A stretch of DNA of 33,930 bases from Caryophanales bacterium UBA782 (GCA_002296455.1 DBJG01000034.1:10797-44726), one strand, 5' to 3'. Positions 8,936-16,843 are shown, counted from the first letter of the stretch. Notes: a model not told the origin generated them from the sequence alone. Numbers and translations: made by a program.

Positions 8936-8954
8936 TGCGACTCGTTTGAGCGCA
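8936..8954. promoter_or_regulatory. Inverted repeat before a lipoprotein gene
   Basis: TGCGACTC-GTTT-GAGCGCA, an inverted repeat with one bulged A. It sits 16 nt before the ATG at 8971, immediately upstream of the AGGGAG ribosome site, so it could act as an operator or as a leader hairpin. Confidence 0.4.
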
Positions 8955-8970
8955 ATAGGGAGATAACACC

Positions 8971-11244
8971 ATGTGCAAAAAATCAAAATTATTCGTTGTA
9001 GCCTTATCCTCGCTTTTGCTTTTAAGCGGATGCTCGATGCCTGCTACTACTAGCAAAGCAGAATCCAAAGAAAGTAGTGTCGAGGCGTCTACAGTTTCCT
9101 CCTTAGGCGATACGAGCACTACGAATTCTTCAAGTGAGGCTTCATCTAGCATCGCTCAATCTTCTAGCAAAGCGGAAGATAGTTCGAATGCTTCCTCATC
9201 TAATCGCGAAGCGGCTACGTATTCCGTCGAGGTTACGAAAGAGGAAGGCGTTCGCTTATCAGGGTTAGAAGATAAATATGAAGCGGGAGCGAATGTCACT
9301 TTCACTTTGATAGCGGAGAATGGTTTTGCAATTAGCGATGTCAAAGCGGTCGCTGGAGTGAACGAAGTCGTTTTGACGAAAGGGGAAAACGGTGTCTATT
9401 CTTTTATCATGCCAAAACGTGGGGTGAGCATCACGATCACCACAAATCGTCTTTCTTATAAGCTCACAGCGGGTGATCCGGGGGACTTCATCGCCTCTAT
9501 TAAACAAAAGAAAGTCGGAGCGGCGGATTTTGTCGATTTGGATACCATTACGGAAGGTAGTGGAGACACGGAAGAAGGGGAAGAGACTAGCGAAATCACT
9601 TATAAGACGGCCGAATTTGGTGCGACCATAAAAGTGGAACTCCAAGCGTCAGGCGATTATCTATTGACGAGCGTTTCCGTGAATGGCGAAGTCATCGATT
9701 TAAAGGGGCAAATGTCCTTCACTTTCCTTATGCCGGCGAAGGATAGTTCCATTCGTATCGAAAAAGAAGATATGCCCATTGCCATCACAAAAGTGGAAAG
9801 CGATCATTTTTCGTTGACACTATATAAAGAGGATAAAGTGACGACGATTGACGACAATCTTGTCGTTCCTTATAGCGAGGTTTACGTGCTAGCGAGACCG
9901 AAAGAGAATAATGTAGATGGACGTTATTCCATTAAAACTGTCGCTTATTCTTATAAAAATAACGGCGGAACCATCACGACTGAAGATATCAGCAAATCCA
10001 TTGATGACGATGCGGACGGCTTTTACCATTTCCGGGCGCCGAAATTTGAAAATCTCACGGTAACCATTACCGAATACGATACTACGGCATATGCGGATTA
10101 TGGTTTCCTTGGGGATTATCTGATGCTTGATTTGTCCAATGGTGGAAATATGGACAAGACGTCATTCACTGATGGCTATTCTTTGCGTGTTCAGCCCTCA
10201 GGCCTTCTTTCTATGACAAAAGGGGAGAAGACCGAGGAACGTCTTATTTCAGAAGCGGACGCAAAGGAAGGGGAAGGAAATGCAAAATTATCCAATGGTG
10301 TTTCTTCTAGCTCAGGAAGTTTCCTTTACGATGGGAAAGCCATTGTCGGCGATACCTATTTAGAGGGTTCAGCGAACACGACGAGTTATCTTTATGTGGC
10401 GGTAAAGAAGGAAAACGCGAATGACACCAATAGTCTTTACCAAGTGAAAGCGACGCAATTCAAGGTAAACGAAATCGTTTATGGCGTAATCTGTTTTTAT
10501 CGCGATGGAGCCATTTACGACAATGTGCTAGTGAAACGCGAAAACGGTAGAAATTCGGTCTCTTTCGGCGTTGAGATCGAAATGCTAGCGGGCACGTATG
10601 TAAGCGACGCGGAAGCCTTGTTTATTGTAAATAAGAACGGCACTTCGCTACTAAAAGTCGGCTCGCAAGGAGATGGCGGAAGCGGCAATCGCATCCTTTT
10701 AGGTGAAGAATATGGCGATTATCTCACCGAAGGCGGGAAAACACTTCATCTTGATGGTATGGGGGGCGCCACTTACGATGGAGAGACGTTTGCCTATGTA
10801 TTAACGGCGAATGAAATCACATTAACGAGTAATTCAAAAACGATAAATGGAACGATTGACGCATCAACGAAGACATTCGTCGTGACAAGTGAGAAAGAAG
10901 CTACTGCACTTCCTGAATGGGCCGGATATAAGTTCAGTGGCTGGTCGCAATGGAGTAGCAGTGACGATGATTCCATGGAAAAATTCATTCTTTCATTTCA
11001 TGCCAACGAATTGAAATATGACTGCAAATGCCTCAATGGTTCCTATGAACAAAAAGACATCGATTATAAAGTCGTAAATGGGAACACGATCAATGGGAAA
11101 ATCTATAGTTCTTCGCGAACAGAAGGCGTTTCTGTCACATTTACTTACGTTCCAAAAAGTTCTGGGGTTGGTTATTTTCAACTAAAAGGCGGAACAACTG
11201 GCATGTATTTCGCAAACGCGAAATTTAGCGTGTACACCGAATAG
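8971..11244 (+). CDS. Ser-rich lipoprotein with three 'FxMP'-type beta repeats
   Basis: 757 aa. Signal peptide with lipobox LLSGC (Cys21); AGGGAG ribosome site 9 nt upstream of the ATG. Residues ~28-82 are a Ser/Ala/Glu-rich linker. Three beta repeats follow at ~83-160 (ending YSFIMPKRGVSITI), ~160-265 (FTFLMPAKDSSIRI) and ~265-370 (FHFRAPKFENLTVTI), clearly the same family as in the divergent gene at 8724. The ~385-residue C-terminal part contains 'YGFLGDYLMLDLSNGG' and several beta-hairpin stretches with no motif I recognise; a similar 'LDGMGGATYDG' phrase near residue 595 suggests lipocalin-like or repeated beta modules. Likely membrane-anchored on the outer face. It forms a single transcription unit ended by a good terminator. 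Function unknown; surface binding is the best inference. Confidence 0.88.
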   Translation: MCKKSKLFVVALSSLLLLSGCSMPATTSKAESKESSVEASTVSSLGDTSTTNSSSEASSSIAQSSSKAEDSSNASSSNREAATYSVEVTKEEGVRLSGLEDKYEAGANVTFTLIAENGFAISDVKAVAGVNEVVLTKGENGVYSFIMPKRGVSITITTNRLSYKLTAGDPGDFIASIKQKKVGAADFVDLDTITEGSGDTEEGEETSEITYKTAEFGATIKVELQASGDYLLTSVSVNGEVIDLKGQMSFTFLMPAKDSSIRIEKEDMPIAITKVESDHFSLTLYKEDKVTTIDDNLVVPYSEVYVLARPKENNVDGRYSIKTVAYSYKNNGGTITTEDISKSIDDDADGFYHFRAPKFENLTVTITEYDTTAYADYGFLGDYLMLDLSNGGNMDKTSFTDGYSLRVQPSGLLSMTKGEKTEERLISEADAKEGEGNAKLSNGVSSSSGSFLYDGKAIVGDTYLEGSANTTSYLYVAVKKENANDTNSLYQVKATQFKVNEIVYGVICFYRDGAIYDNVLVKRENGRNSVSFGVEIEMLAGTYVSDAEALFIVNKNGTSLLKVGSQGDGGSGNRILLGEEYGDYLTEGGKTLHLDGMGGATYDGETFAYVLTANEITLTSNSKTINGTIDASTKTFVVTSEKEATALPEWAGYKFSGWSQWSSSDDDSMEKFILSFHANELKYDCKCLNGSYEQKDIDYKVVNGNTINGKIYSSSRTEGVSVTFTYVPKSSGVGYFQLKGGTTGMYFANAKFSVYTE

Positions 11245-11256
11245 AACGTAACAAGG

Positions 11257-11290
11257 AAACGAGTCCAGATGGGGAACTCGTTTTCTCTTT
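11257..11290 (+). terminator. Rho-independent terminator
   Basis: Stem AAACGAGT/ACTCGTTT with an 11-nt loop, followed by TTTTCTCTTT, 12 nt after the TAG stop. Confidence 0.8.
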
Positions 11291-11346
11291 ATCCCTTTGC
11301 GTTTCCATAGCAAAATCATGAAATAAGCAAAAAATGAATTTAACGA

Positions 11347-11374
11347 TTGAAATTCTTTACTTTGTCTATATATT
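11347..11374 (+). promoter_or_regulatory. Candidate promoter of the 11425-14952 operon
   Basis: TTGAAA (11347-11352), 16-nt spacer, TATATT (11369-11374). Predicted transcription start near 11381, giving a ~44-nt leader that contains the palindrome at 11384. Confidence 0.5.
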
Positions 11375-11383
11375 GACAAGGCT

Positions 11384-11400
11384 ACAAGGATATTCCTTGT
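11384..11400. promoter_or_regulatory. Perfect 7-bp inverted repeat just downstream of the promoter
   Basis: ACAAGGA-TAT-TCCTTGT, at the predicted start of the transcript: a typical operator position. It overlaps a 20-nt sequence (11373-11392) that recurs with two changes at 22350-22369. Confidence 0.45.
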
Positions 11401-11424
11401 CTGGATCAAAACGAGGTTAACAAT

Positions 11425-12231
11425 ATGAAATCTAAGTACTTGTTTCTTGCGGTTACTTCATTCCTATTGATGGGGTGTGGCGAGCAAGGAAACGGCATGA
11501 GTAATAACGAGTCAAGCGCCGAGACAATCTCTTCTAGTGTCAGTATCGGGGATATCGATAATACGGAGCTTCCTGAGCTTTCCGATATCAGTGTGGATAT
11601 TTCCGTTCCAATTTCCGGTTATTTAGGGGACATCAACGTCGGAATGTCCTTAGCGAGCGATAGTGAATATGGCATTTCCTTCACACTCAAAAACAATTCT
11701 TCTGGCGTCGTTAATGTCTATACAGACAACCCTAATGTCCTCACTGTGAAAAAAAGCGAATCTGGAACCTCGTATACGCTTCTTACCCATAAGGCTGGGA
11801 AAAGTCATCTCATTATTGAAGATGGCGACACGATCATCCATTACCGAAAGCTAATCCAAGTAAAAAAGAAAATGAGCAAAGAAGAAGTGGACGCGCTTCT
11901 TATTGACACCGATCACTGGGGGAGTCACAAACAATTCGCTTCTTTTACCGGGCAATTGGAAATTGTGTTCATGGAAGGGGCGAAAGGATATATTAGTGGA
12001 ACCGAATCCGGCGGCGTCACGCTGAATAACGAAGCGTTCACTTACGCTTACGATGGCGCTTATTCATCCATATCAGAAGAACATGAACATTGGTATATCT
12101 ATCGCGTATCCGAATGGAAATTAACCGATTTCGTATTTGATTACTTCGCGGTTTGGAACACAGGCGATTGGCTCCATGCCCATACGCGTAATGCTTTGCT
12201 TGGGATTTTTGTCCCTCAAGCGGAAGCTTAA
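11425..12231 (+). CDS. Small lipoprotein with an Ig-like region
   Basis: 268 aa. Signal peptide with lipobox LLMGC (Cys18) and a GAGG ribosome site 9 nt upstream. After a Ser/Glu-rich linker, residues ~60-150 look like a bacterial Ig-like beta domain (Big_2-like): SSGVVNVYTDNPNVLTV, then a 'GKSHLIIEDGD' strand. The C-terminal ~110 residues are rich in Trp, His and Tyr (SEEHEHWYIYRVSEWKL) and are not recognised; they could bind a ligand or metal, but nothing proves this. First gene of a two-gene unit: the next lipoprotein starts 24 nt later without a terminator between. Function unknown. Confidence 0.83.
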   Translation: MKSKYLFLAVTSFLLMGCGEQGNGMSNNESSAETISSSVSIGDIDNTELPELSDISVDISVPISGYLGDINVGMSLASDSEYGISFTLKNNSSGVVNVYTDNPNVLTVKKSESGTSYTLLTHKAGKSHLIIEDGDTIIHYRKLIQVKKKMSKEEVDALLIDTDHWGSHKQFASFTGQLEIVFMEGAKGYISGTESGGVTLNNEAFTYAYDGAYSSISEEHEHWYIYRVSEWKLTDFVFDYFAVWNTGDWLHAHTRNALLGIFVPQAEA

Positions 12232-12255
12232 TGAGAAGAAAGGGAAAAATACTCT

Positions 12256-14952
12256 ATGAAAAACTCAGTGAAACTATTGACCATTCTTGCATGCGCTGGA
12301 TTGTTAGCGGGTTGCGGGGATGGCGCTTCCTCAGAAAAAGAACAATCCCAAAGCGTGAGCACAAGCGAATCAGGCGGTGGGAGTTCATCTACAAGCGGCA
12401 TCACCCCAGAGACAGAATATGCGATTATCGACCGTACAGGCGTCGGAGTCAACCTCACGTTCAGCAAAACGAAAGCGAAGAAAGGGGAAACGGTCATCGT
12501 GAATGTCACTCTCGATGAAGGATATGTGCTCCTTGCTCTTTACGCGAACAAAGTGGAATGTACAAAAGTCAACGACACCACTTATTCCTTCGCGATGGGC
12601 GATAGCCCCGTCTCCATCACCGCAAGTTTGAATGCGGTTGGTGATGTCACCTTAAGCGGCGATATGGCCGCGGTTTTCGCTAAGCAAGAAGATGGTTCGT
12701 ATAAAGCGAATATCACTTGCGAAAACGCGACGAAATTGCTTGTCAATGTCGGTAGCAATCAATATGGATATGGCGCGGTTGACTTCGATTTGAGTTACGC
12801 CGATATTGATAGCGTGCATGTTTCTTCCTCCAAAGTCACCCAATTCGAATTAGGAGGAAACGCGATTTATGAAGTCACTTTCGACTTGCGGAGAGGCGAA
12901 AAACCGATTTCCGTTTATCGAACCGGTATCCTTAAAGCACCTTCCAACGCCGATGAAATCGGTTCTTATTTCTGCGGTTCTTACGCCGGAAGAAATGTAC
13001 TTGATGGTGGGGCTTATAACGTGAAGGGACTCAATCACGTCGAATACCGGAATTCTAGGACGCTTGTTCAGTATTCTTGGGACTTGCACTTAGACGGCTC
13101 CATTGCCAAAGCAAAGAATATCTCCACCGATAAAACAGCATTCGTATATAAAGCCGTAAAAGATAACGTTTTCACCGTCGTCGACGAATATATCGAAAGT
13201 GGCACCGATGCTGATGGCAATGCTTTTGACCGGACAAAACTAAGCGATACGGTGAAATATTCTGGAAAATACGCGATTGTGGACGAAGTGAGCAATTCCC
13301 ATTATGAGAAAACGCTTTTCGAGGCGACGCGCGATATCGAAACGCCGTCTCATGAGCTCCATAGTATCAATATGGGGATGCAGTACGGATATTCTGTCGG
13401 GTACGTGATTGAGGATGAACTCAAAGCGTGTGACCGCAAATTCGATGCGAAGAAAAACGATGATGGCTCCTTCGTCACAACCGTCAATAGCTGGAAGAAC
13501 TACGCGGATAGCAATAATGCCCACACTCGCTATGAATATGCGATTACCATCAATATCAACGCAGACGGCACCTTGAAAAGTGGTTCTTATGAAGAGACTT
13601 ATTACACGGAGAGCAATTTCAATTTCAATGATGCCGCTTCTAATGGCGGGTCCGTAAAACCAGGAATGGAAGGGAAAACCATCGAATCTTCTTCTTATTC
13701 TTATGGGTATGGCGAACCTTTGTCGACGCCAATTGATTTTGATACCACCCCATACTTCATCACGTCTATCTCCAATTTGAAAGTGAAGAGTAATAAAGAC
13801 AAAACAAAGGAAGAGGGCCACGTCAAATTCAAGGAAGTGCTCGATGAAGCGCGTCGCGATCCGAATACGAAATCAATTGACGATGATAGCGTGGGTTATA
13901 CGACGACGTTACATTTTGATTATGCGCCTATTACAGCGCTAGATAGTTGGGAATACGGCATTGTTGCTTCTAATGATAGTTCCATCGTTGGGAAAAACGT
14001 CTCTCGCCCATTAGAATGGACCGCGAATGCCCCAGGGACGACGGAAATCACGATCGGCAATCATTCCACGAATGATGTCACCATCAAAACGAATGTCACC
14101 GTCGATGAAGCTCCTTCTCCTAAAGGGTATTACGTTTGGGCTTATGGCAATGAAACGGAAGACGACGTCCCTACTTCCACTTCGGTTACCATGAAAGCGG
14201 GTAGACGGATGAACGTGTATCTTTGGGGGTCCCCAGCTGATTGCGCGATTCGTCCAGAGCTATCTTGCTCTAATTCGAATATCAAGCTTACTTTGAGCGA
14301 TGGAATGGTCGTTCCTACCGTTTCGACCATCGCTTCCTTCCCCGCCTATGTGCTCACCATTGACGCGAGCGCGGTTTCAACCGATACGAAGTTGACCGAG
14401 ACGATTATCGTGAAGGATAAAGGGGACCCAACTCTTGAAAGCGAGATTACTTTGACCATCAACCCTGGAACCCCGTCTTTGCTTCCTTCTTCTTTAGTGG
14501 GGACAAGCTGGACCGCGTATGACTTCGTCACCAAAGATGGTGTCAAAGATACCGATCCTCGCTATATGGAAGGAACCTTTGTCGCTGCTAAGCTTGCCTT
14601 CAGCGATGAGGACGGGAAAACAATCAACGGATTGACTTACAAGAAGGGAACATTAACCATCAGCGGTACCACTTATCATTTCTATTATCGCTATGGCGTT
14701 GGCGATAGCGGATCGATGCTTCTATCCTTGGCGAGCGCCGAAATGACGAAGTCCGGTTCTAGTGGAGACTCCTTGACGATGACCGACTTTGAGATTGGCG
14801 GGGCCACGCTTGAGGACTATGGGCTTCTTGGCATCTACGCTTGTGAAAGCACTTATTCTGGCGCTGGAGAAACAGAAACGAACTATCTTGTCGGATATCC
14901 AGAGGAAGAAGATGGTCCAGCGGAATACGAATGGTTCACTCTTGACGCTTAA
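12256..14952 (+). CDS. Large lipoprotein with beta-repeat and Ig-like segments
   Basis: 898 aa. Signal peptide MKNSVKLLTI... with lipobox LLAGC (Cys20), then a Ser/Gly-rich linker. Residues ~52-130 are one more copy of the repeat seen at 8724 and 8971 (KKGETVIVNVTLDEGYVLLA, ending YSFAMGDSPVSITA). The centre is a long beta-rich region of unknown type. Around residues 555-620 an Ig-like segment is visible (NAPGTTEITIGNHS, TNVTVDEAPSP), followed by two more beta domains; the last contains SLVGTSWTAYDF and resembles small lipocalin-like domains found in surface proteins. It shares a transcript with the gene at 11425 (24-nt gap, weak AAAGGG ribosome site) and is followed by a terminator. Probably an outer-face binding protein; no enzymatic motif seen. 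Confidence 0.87.
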   Translation: MKNSVKLLTILACAGLLAGCGDGASSEKEQSQSVSTSESGGGSSSTSGITPETEYAIIDRTGVGVNLTFSKTKAKKGETVIVNVTLDEGYVLLALYANKVECTKVNDTTYSFAMGDSPVSITASLNAVGDVTLSGDMAAVFAKQEDGSYKANITCENATKLLVNVGSNQYGYGAVDFDLSYADIDSVHVSSSKVTQFELGGNAIYEVTFDLRRGEKPISVYRTGILKAPSNADEIGSYFCGSYAGRNVLDGGAYNVKGLNHVEYRNSRTLVQYSWDLHLDGSIAKAKNISTDKTAFVYKAVKDNVFTVVDEYIESGTDADGNAFDRTKLSDTVKYSGKYAIVDEVSNSHYEKTLFEATRDIETPSHELHSINMGMQYGYSVGYVIEDELKACDRKFDAKKNDDGSFVTTVNSWKNYADSNNAHTRYEYAITININADGTLKSGSYEETYYTESNFNFNDAASNGGSVKPGMEGKTIESSSYSYGYGEPLSTPIDFDTTPYFITSISNLKVKSNKDKTKEEGHVKFKEVLDEARRDPNTKSIDDDSVGYTTTLHFDYAPITALDSWEYGIVASNDSSIVGKNVSRPLEWTANAPGTTEITIGNHSTNDVTIKTNVTVDEAPSPKGYYVWAYGNETEDDVPTSTSVTMKAGRRMNVYLWGSPADCAIRPELSCSNSNIKLTLSDGMVVPTVSTIASFPAYVLTIDASAVSTDTKLTETIIVKDKGDPTLESEITLTINPGTPSLLPSSLVGTSWTAYDFVTKDGVKDTDPRYMEGTFVAAKLAFSDEDGKTINGLTYKKGTLTISGTTYHFYYRYGVGDSGSMLLSLASAEMTKSGSSGDSLTMTDFEIGGATLEDYGLLGIYACESTYSGAGETETNYLVGYPEEEDGPAEYEWFTLDA

Positions 14953-14970
14953 TTAAGCCATGTTCTATTG

Positions 14971-15001
14971 GCCACTACGAGTAATCGGGGTGGCTTTTTT
15001 T
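14971..15001 (+). terminator. Rho-independent terminator
   Basis: GCCAC/GTGGC stem with a 14-nt loop followed by seven T. It closes the 11425-14952 operon, only 20 nt before the repeat-flanked ATPase cassette starts. Confidence 0.75.
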
Positions 15002-15020
15002 GATTCTTTCAGTGTTTGCT

Positions 15021-15070
15021 ATATTTTTCGCCAAATCAGATTTTTATCTCATTCCCGAAAAATATAAACG
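15021..15070. repeat. Direct repeat copy 1 (downstream side of the ATPase gene)
   Basis: 50 bp identical to 16679-16728. The inner 45 bp begin with ATATTTTTCG and end with CGAAAAATAT, a perfect 10-bp inverted repeat around a 25-nt centre that holds TTTTTATCTCATTCC. It lies 57-106 nt past the stop of the ATPase gene. Confidence 0.95.
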
Positions 15071-15126
15071 TTTCTACAAATGATAAAAATAGCTTTGGTG
15101 TGTGCTTTAAAAGTCTGAATACTGGC

Positions 15127-16575
15127 TCAGTCTTTGAAAAGATCATCCATAGTGACTATCGAAGAAAAGTCCCAAGAATATTCGTTTTTTCTCAAGCCGT
15201 ATGTGGATATCAAAATGTTTTGCACTGTCTTTTTCTTGGAAACGTTTTTTTGAACAATTGCTTTTCGCCTAACTAAGGAAAAATGATAATTTTTGTCGAT
15301 AACGAATTCGTCACTCCAGAACTTTGCTTCACACAAATCGATAATGTTATCTTTTCTATCGATAATCAAATCGATTTGCGTACCTTCCTCGTTGTTGTCT
15401 CCTTTTTTTAGCCAAAGAGATTCATTCGTGGAGACTCCGGAAATACCCAATTTGCTTTTAATTTGTTTGATATGATTGAAACACACGTTTTCAAACGCGA
15501 TTCCTCTCCAAACGGTGATGCCTTGGGAGTCGATGTTATTTGACCAATTATCCTTCCTTCCTCGTTTTTCGTAAAAATGGATATAGAAAAGGCAAAACGG
15601 GTCAATGAGTTTGAAACGTTCTTCTCGTTTATGGGCACCAAATGGAACATATTTAAAAATAAAACCACCTTCCATGAGCGCTTTGAGGAATTTCGAAAAG
15701 GAACCGCTGTCCTGTATTTTTAGAGAATCTAGTAATTCTTGGCGCGTTAATCCGCTCTTTTTCGAACCAATCGCCTTGATAATCGCCTGCATGGTTTCTG
15801 GATTGACAAAAATGGATTGGAACAGACGATCGAATTCGCTTTGAAATGGTGCGTTGCCTTCGAAAAACAAATCATCGATGTTCTGCGCGAAACTCTTACT
15901 CCTATCGAGATGCTTTAAATAATAGGGGATGCCTCCGAACACCATATAAGTTTGCACTATGTCGTACCGGGAATAATTGAATCCGTTTTTGATTAGATAT
16001 TCCTCACATTCTGACAACGAAAATGGATTTAAGCGAATTTGCTTTGTGACTCGATTGTAAAGACCGCCATGGTTGTTGATTAATTTGTCCAAAACCCATG
16101 AAGTAGAACTGCCACAGACGATAACCATAATATTGTGCCTTCCGCAAGCCCATCCGTTCCAAAACGCTTCAAAACCGGTCATAAAGCCCGACTTTGGAGT
16201 ATCCATCCATTGAATTTCGTCAAAGAACACAACTTGCTTTTCGCCTCCGCATTTTGAAGACAAAAGAGTCTCAAGCATGTAGAAGGCTTCAATCCAAGAG
16301 GTTGGGCATTTCGATGGCTTCATTCCAAACGTAAGAAGCGAATGATAGAAATGTAAGAGTTGTTCTTTCATTCTCGTTGCTTTGGCTGCTCCGTTTTTAG
16401 AAACTTCGATAGGCGATAGTCCTGCATGCATAAATGAAAAACGCCCTTTAAAAGTCTCATTAATCAAATACGTCTTTCCAACACGCCTTCTGCCATAAAG
16501 GGCCACGAGCTCTGCTTCATCGCTCGAATACAAAGCGTTCAATTCATCAATTTCGCGTTTTCTTCCAATCAGCAT
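15127..16575 (-). CDS. AAA ATPase with DUF234 / PD-(D/E)xK-like C-terminal domain
   Basis: 482 aa from the ATG at 16575, chosen because GGAGG lies 6 nt upstream and MLIGRKREIDEL is the normal start of this family; an in-frame ATG at 16662 would translate through the repeat element. N-terminal ATPase_2-type domain: Walker A GRRRVGKT (28-35), Walker B VVFFDEIQ (Asp119, Glu120), then 'VIVCGSSTSW', a sensor-like strand. A winged-helix-like segment follows (LTRQELLDSLKI). The C-terminal DUF234 region keeps the spaced residues of a PD-(D/E)xK nuclease fold: Glu in GIAFENVC, Asp402 in QIDLIID, and CEAK (415-418). Family members are common, often multi-copy, cytoplasmic and of unknown role. Codon use looks more AT-rich than in its neighbours, which suggests acquisition. 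The stop is TGA and no clear hairpin terminator follows. Confidence 0.92.
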   Translation of the reverse strand: MLIGRKREIDELNALYSSDEAELVALYGRRRVGKTYLINETFKGRFSFMHAGLSPIEVSKNGAAKATRMKEQLLHFYHSLLTFGMKPSKCPTSWIEAFYMLETLLSSKCGGEKQVVFFDEIQWMDTPKSGFMTGFEAFWNGWACGRHNIMVIVCGSSTSWVLDKLINNHGGLYNRVTKQIRLNPFSLSECEEYLIKNGFNYSRYDIVQTYMVFGGIPYYLKHLDRSKSFAQNIDDLFFEGNAPFQSEFDRLFQSIFVNPETMQAIIKAIGSKKSGLTRQELLDSLKIQDSGSFSKFLKALMEGGFIFKYVPFGAHKREERFKLIDPFCLFYIHFYEKRGRKDNWSNNIDSQGITVWRGIAFENVCFNHIKQIKSKLGISGVSTNESLWLKKGDNNEEGTQIDLIIDRKDNIIDLCEAKFWSDEFVIDKNYHFSLVRRKAIVQKNVSKKKTVQNILISTYGLRKNEYSWDFSSIVTMDDLFKD

Positions 16576-16594
16576 GACATGCCTCCAAAACGAA

Positions 16595-16643
16595 TTATAA
16601 TTTTCGCAAATTAAACTTTTTATCTCATTCCCGAAAATTATAA
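16595..16643. repeat. Diverged copy 3 of the palindrome-ended element, in the ATPase leader
   Basis: 49 bp: arms TTATAATTTTCG and CGAAAATTATAA (perfect 12 bp) around a 25-nt centre. The centre matches copies 1 and 2 in 20 of 25 positions, including the last 15 in a row. It lies 20-68 nt upstream of the ATPase start codon. Confidence 0.9.
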
Positions 16644-16645
16644 CA
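16637..16645 (-). promoter_or_regulatory. Extended -10 promoter of the ATPase gene
   Basis: Minus strand TGTTATAAT, a full extended -10 with no good -35. Its TATAAT is part of the outer arm of copy 3, so anything binding that arm would compete with RNA polymerase. Confidence 0.5.
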
Positions 16646-16678
16646 CCATTTTGGAAATACATGGTTATGTTTTATTGC

Positions 16679-16728
16679 ATATTTTTCGCCAAATCAGATT
16701 TTTATCTCATTCCCGAAAAATATAAACG
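16679..16728. repeat. Direct repeat copy 2 (upstream side of the ATPase gene)
   Basis: 50 bp identical to 15021-15070 and in the same orientation. Starts 104 nt upstream of the ATPase start codon. Flanking bases differ (TTGC before copy 2, TTGCT before copy 1; CAT after copy 2, TTT after copy 1), which sets the repeat limits. Confidence 0.95.
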
Positions 16729-16783
16729 CATTTATGGTAAAGAATTTGAAGCGAAAACTTCTCGAATAACTGTTTGTAACTTA

Positions 16784-16816
16784 TAAAAAAAGCGGAAGGC
16801 AAAGCAATCCGCTTTT
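16784..16816 (-). terminator. Rho-independent terminator
   Basis: Minus strand AAAGCGGA/TCCGCTTT with an 11-nt loop, then TTTTTTATAAG. It ends the lipoprotein gene at 16844. Confidence 0.85.
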
Positions 16817-16843
16817 AGAGAGAAGAAAACGATAAATCAAGAA

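Larger units (their letters stand above)
15021..16728 (-). mobile_element. Putative cassette: AAA ATPase gene between 50-bp direct repeats
   Basis: The interval contains one gene (ATPase/DUF234) and three same-orientation copies of a palindrome-ended element: one downstream, one in the gene's promoter region, one farther upstream. It sits cleanly between the terminator of one lipoprotein operon (ends 15001) and the terminator of the next (starts 16784). No transposase, integrase or target-site duplication was seen, so mobility is inference; the identity of the outer repeats is direct observation. The ~50 bases between 16729 and 16783 hold nothing I recognise. Confidence 0.4.

Noticed and set aside
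12231..12518. 95-codon open frame on the plus strand overlapping the start of the 898-aa gene
   Set aside because: Translates the lipoprotein signal region out of frame; Arg-rich, with no ribosome site. The overlapping frame has a clean lipobox.
13240..13821. 193-codon open frame on the minus strand
   Set aside because: Antisense to the 898-aa lipoprotein, rich in Arg/Ile as expected from complementing Asp/Asn/Ser-rich codons; no start signal.
15071..15126. Rho-independent terminator for the ATPase gene
   Set aside because: Only very short stems can be drawn between the stop and copy 1; the repeat element itself might serve, but this is not shown.
16576..16662. Longer ATPase starting at the ATG at 16662
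   Set aside because: The extra 29 residues are the repeat element read in frame; GGAGG sits 6 nt before the ATG at 16575, and the protein family begins there.
15021..16728. CRISPR array
   Set aside because: Only three copies at unequal, gene-sized distances, with palindromic ends; no spacers of regular length and no cas genes.
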